Shown here: positions 62,236-64,000 of the stretch, piece after piece
How positions within the stretch are numbered: position 1 is the first letter of the stretch
Layout: each line of letters starts with the position of its first letter
Assembly (NCBI GenBank): GCA_934699415.1
Contig: CAKUWO010000001.1
Span: forward strand, 46,481-110,480
DNA length: 64,000 nt
Source of the DNA: an uncultured Erysipelotrichaceae bacterium
GTDB lineage: Bacteria; Bacillota_I; Bacilli_A; Erysipelotrichales; Erysipelotrichaceae
Reading direction: 5' to 3'
Program-made: the position numbers and the translations under genes
The notes under the pieces: generated by a model
The model's input: the letters and a program-made list of their open reading frames with translations, nothing else
Databases searched by the model: none
What the model was told of the DNA's origin: nothing

Positions 62236-63906
62236 ATGGCATTAACAGATATCGAAATTGCTCAAGCTTGTACTAAAAAACCAATTAGTGAAATTGCAGC
62301 AAGTTTAAATATTCCAAGTGATCGTTATGAATTATATGGCAACTATAAAGCTAAAGTTGATTATCGCCTTTTAAAAGAAATAGAAGACCATGATTCAAAA
62401 TTAATTCTTGTTACAGCTATTAACCCAACTCCTGCAGGTGAAGGCAAAACAACCACTACAATCGGTCTTGCTGATGGTTTAAGACAGATTGGAAAGAATG
62501 TTGTTGTTGCTCTTCGTGAACCATCTTTAGGACCAGTATTTGGTGTTAAAGGCGGTGCAGCCGGTGGTGGATATGCTCAGGTTGTACCGATGGAAGATAT
62601 CAACCTTCATTTCACCGGTGATTTCCATGCAATTGGAGCTGCTAATAACCTTTTAGCCGCTATGCTTGATAACCATATTCAACAAGTTAATGAACTTCAT
62701 ATTGATACTCGTCGTATTGTTTGGAAAAGATGCGTCGATATGAATGACCGTCAACTTCGTAATATTGTATCTGGACTTGGTGGAAAACCTAATGGTACAC
62801 CAAGAGAAGATGGTTATGATATTACTGTGGCATCTGAAGTTATGGCTATCCTCTGCTTATCAAAAGATATTATTGATTTAAAAGAAAGATTAAGTCGTAT
62901 CGTTGTAGCTTATAGCTACGAAGGAAAACCAGTTACGGCTGGTGATCTTAAAGCACAAGGCGCAATGGCTGCTTTATTAAAAGATGCTTTAAAACCTAAC
63001 TTAGTACAGACACTTGAAGGAACACCTTGTTTTGTTCATGGTGGACCATTTGCTAATATTGCTCATGGTTGTAACTCTGTTATGGCTACCCGTCTTGCTA
63101 TGAAAATGGGTGATTATGTGGTAACAGAAGCTGGATTTGGTGCTGATTTAGGTGCTGAAAAGTTCCTTGATATTAAATGCCGTCTTGCAGATCTTAAACC
63201 TTCTGCTGTTGTTGTAGTTGCTACTGTTCGTGCATTAAAGATGCATGGTGGATTAAGCAAAGATAATCTTAATAAAGAAGATTTAACAGCTTTAAAGAAA
63301 GGACTTCCTAACCTTTTAAGACATGTAAGTAATATTAAAGACGTATATCATCTTCCATGTACTGTAGCTATCAATGCTTTTATTACTGATAGTAAAGCTG
63401 AACTTGCTTTAATTGAAGAAGAATGCAAAAAACTTGGTATCAATGTTGCATTAAGTGAAGTATGGGAAAAAGGTGGTGAGGGTGGTATTGCTCTTGCAAA
63501 TGAAGTCGTTAGATTATGTGAAGAAGAAAATAATTTCTCTTTCTCATATGATAGTAATGATGATATCAAAACTAAACTCAATGATATAGCTACCAAGATT
63601 TATCATGCTGATGGTGTTGATTTCACTCCCGCTGCTTTAAAACAAGCTAAAGAATTAGAAGAATTAGGTTATGGTAAATTACCAATTTGTGTTGCTAAAA
63701 CCCAATATTCTTTCTCTGATAACCAAAAACTTTTAGGAGCTCCTGAAGGATTTAGAATTACTGTTAGAAATCTTAAAGTAGCTGCTGGTGCTGGCTTTGT
63801 TATCGCTTTAACTGGTGATATTATGACAATGCCTGGCTTACCTAAAGTACCAGCTGCTGAAAAGATTGATGTTGACGAAAACGGTAATATTTCAGGATTA
63901 TTCTAA
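62236..63906 (+). CDS. fhs: Formate-tetrahydrofolate ligase
   Basis: A 556-residue Fhs that forms 10-formyl-THF from formate, THF and ATP. The ATP loop [14 protein letters not shown] near 68-80, the [22 protein letters not shown] region and [13 protein letters not shown] are visible. A GGAGG ribosome site precedes the ATG, 18 bp after purL. As last gene of the riboswitch-controlled operon it supplies the formyl donor for PurN and AICAR formyltransferase, closing the logic of ZMP sensing. Confidence 0.97.
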   Translation: MALTDIEIAQACTKKPISEIAASLNIPSDRYELYGNYKAKVDYRLLKEIEDHDSKLILVTAINPTPAGEGKTTTTIGLADGLRQIGKNVVVALREPSLGPVFGVKGGAAGGGYAQVVPMEDINLHFTGDFHAIGAANNLLAAMLDNHIQQVNELHIDTRRIVWKRCVDMNDRQLRNIVSGLGGKPNGTPREDGYDITVASEVMAILCLSKDIIDLKERLSRIVVAYSYEGKPVTAGDLKAQGAMAALLKDALKPNLVQTLEGTPCFVHGGPFANIAHGCNSVMATRLAMKMGDYVVTEAGFGADLGAEKFLDIKCRLADLKPSAVVVVATVRALKMHGGLSKDNLNKEDLTALKKGLPNLLRHVSNIKDVYHLPCTVAINAFITDSKAELALIEEECKKLGINVALSEVWEKGGEGGIALANEVVRLCEEENNFSFSYDSNDDIKTKLNDIATKIYHADGVDFTPAALKQAKELEELGYGKLPICVAKTQYSFSDNQKLLGAPEGFRITVRNLKVAAGAGFVIALTGDIMTMPGLPKVPAAEKIDVDENGNISGLF

Positions 63907-63927
63907 TAATTAAGCCACTTTATTGTA

Positions 63928-63966
63928 GTGAACCCCTAAAGTTGGACAAACTTAGGAGGTTCACTT
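63928..63966 (+). terminator. Hairpin in the IS end: fhs terminator and sequestered ribosome site
   Basis: AGTGAACC...CTAAAGTT pairs with AACTTAG...GGTTCACT, followed by TTTTTAT. It can terminate the purine operon. The AGGAGG ribosome site of the transposase frame (63953-63958) lies in the right arm, so readthrough RNA would hide it. Confidence 0.65.
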
Positions 63967-63971
63967 TTTAT

Positions 63972-64000
63972 ATGAAATTAACTTATGAACAAAAAGTAAA
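63972..64000 (+). CDS. Transposase OrfA N-terminus (partial)
   Basis: Only MKLTYEQKVK is visible before the window ends. AGGAGG stands 13 nt upstream. The N-terminus matches the texture of helix-turn-helix OrfA proteins of IS3-family elements. Identification depends mainly on the terminal repeat upstream. Confidence 0.55.

Larger units (their letters stand above)
63924..64000 (+). mobile_element. Left end of an IS3-type (IS150-like) insertion sequence, truncated by window edge
   Basis: The DNA switches to TGTAGTGAACCCC followed by TAAAGTTGGACAAA. This looks like the terminal repeat of IS3-family elements, which start with TG. It lies 17 bp after the fhs stop. An open frame starts at 63972 (MKLTYEQKVK), resembling the N-terminus of a helix-turn-helix OrfA transposase. 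The right end is beyond the window, so the element cannot be confirmed or named. Confidence 0.75.

Noticed and set aside
1..64000. CRISPR arrays, tRNA and full rRNA genes, prophage
   Set aside because: I looked for regularly spaced repeats, tRNA-like cloverleaf ends with TTCGA loops and phage gene blocks and saw none.

Overview
The window is one dense stretch of a low-G+C (by eye about one third) bacterial chromosome. Gene content and order point to Bacillota, class Bacilli. An Erysipelotrichia/RF39-like gut lineage is my guess, not proven. TGA is used as a stop (hprK), so the genetic code is standard. Several Bacillus-type gene orders survive: uvrA-hprK-lgt, ecfA1-ecfA2-ecfT-truA, yybS-gdpP-rplI-dnaB followed by an htrA-like protease and rlmH, rpsF-ssb-rpsR, and pth-mfd-rqcP-divIC. 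The sporulation genes that sit in some of these clusters in Bacillus are absent here.

Layout. 1-4980 (minus): uvrA, hprK and a fused Lgt-HAD protein that runs off the left edge. 5041-5889 (plus): a zinc-dependent phospholipase C-like protein. 6042-9212 (minus): ECF transporter energising module plus truA. 9388-13785 (minus): ptsH, phosphoglucomutase, an O-methyltransferase and two cell-surface or acidic proteins of unknown role. 13845-21543 (minus): yybS, gdpP, rplI, dnaB, M23 peptidase, S1C protease, rlmH. 21655-22679 (minus): rpsR, ssb, rpsF. 22838-24118 (plus): amidohydrolase. 24137-29796 (minus): pth-mfd-rqcP-divIC group. 29853-35431 (minus): SDR, LD-carboxypeptidase, TatD, MnmE and a large membrane protein. 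35531-36571 (plus): M42 peptidase. 36603-39534: lon, under a CIRCE element, divergent from a TetR regulator. 39521-40545 (minus): two small membrane proteins. 40546-41071: a gene-poor stretch that holds a candidate C-rich-loop sRNA and a frameshifted small membrane-protein gene. 41072-44527 (minus): an XpaC-like membrane protein, a helical protein and a double-AAA+ ATPase. 44596-49264 (minus): a hybrid histidine kinase and an unknown protein. 49600-50936 (plus): a helical protein and a YoaK-family membrane protein. 51024-63906 (plus): a ZTP riboswitch and the purine operon purE-C-F-M-N-O-H'-D-L-fhs. 63924-end: the left end of an IS3-type element.

How the genes work together. The purine operon covers most steps from PRPP to IMP. 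purK and purB are not in the window, and fhs supplies 10-formyl-THF for PurN and the AICAR formyltransferase. The operon is probably induced by ZMP/ZTP through the riboswitch. HprK and an HPr with both His15 and Ser46 form the carbon-catabolite phosphorelay pair. GdpP, the M23 peptidase and the S1C protease concern c-di-AMP and envelope upkeep.

Most notable observations: (i) at least six transcription-unit-leading genes have a TATAAT/TACAAT box only 6-7 nt before the start codon and no Shine-Dalgarno sequence, which suggests leaderless mRNAs; (ii) PurF has lost the catalytic residues of its glutaminase domain; (iii) a candidate sRNA of about 108 nt carries UCCCC-type loops; (iv) an XpaC-like/double-AAA+ three-gene module has no function I can name; (v) Lgt is fused in frame to a HAD phosphatase.
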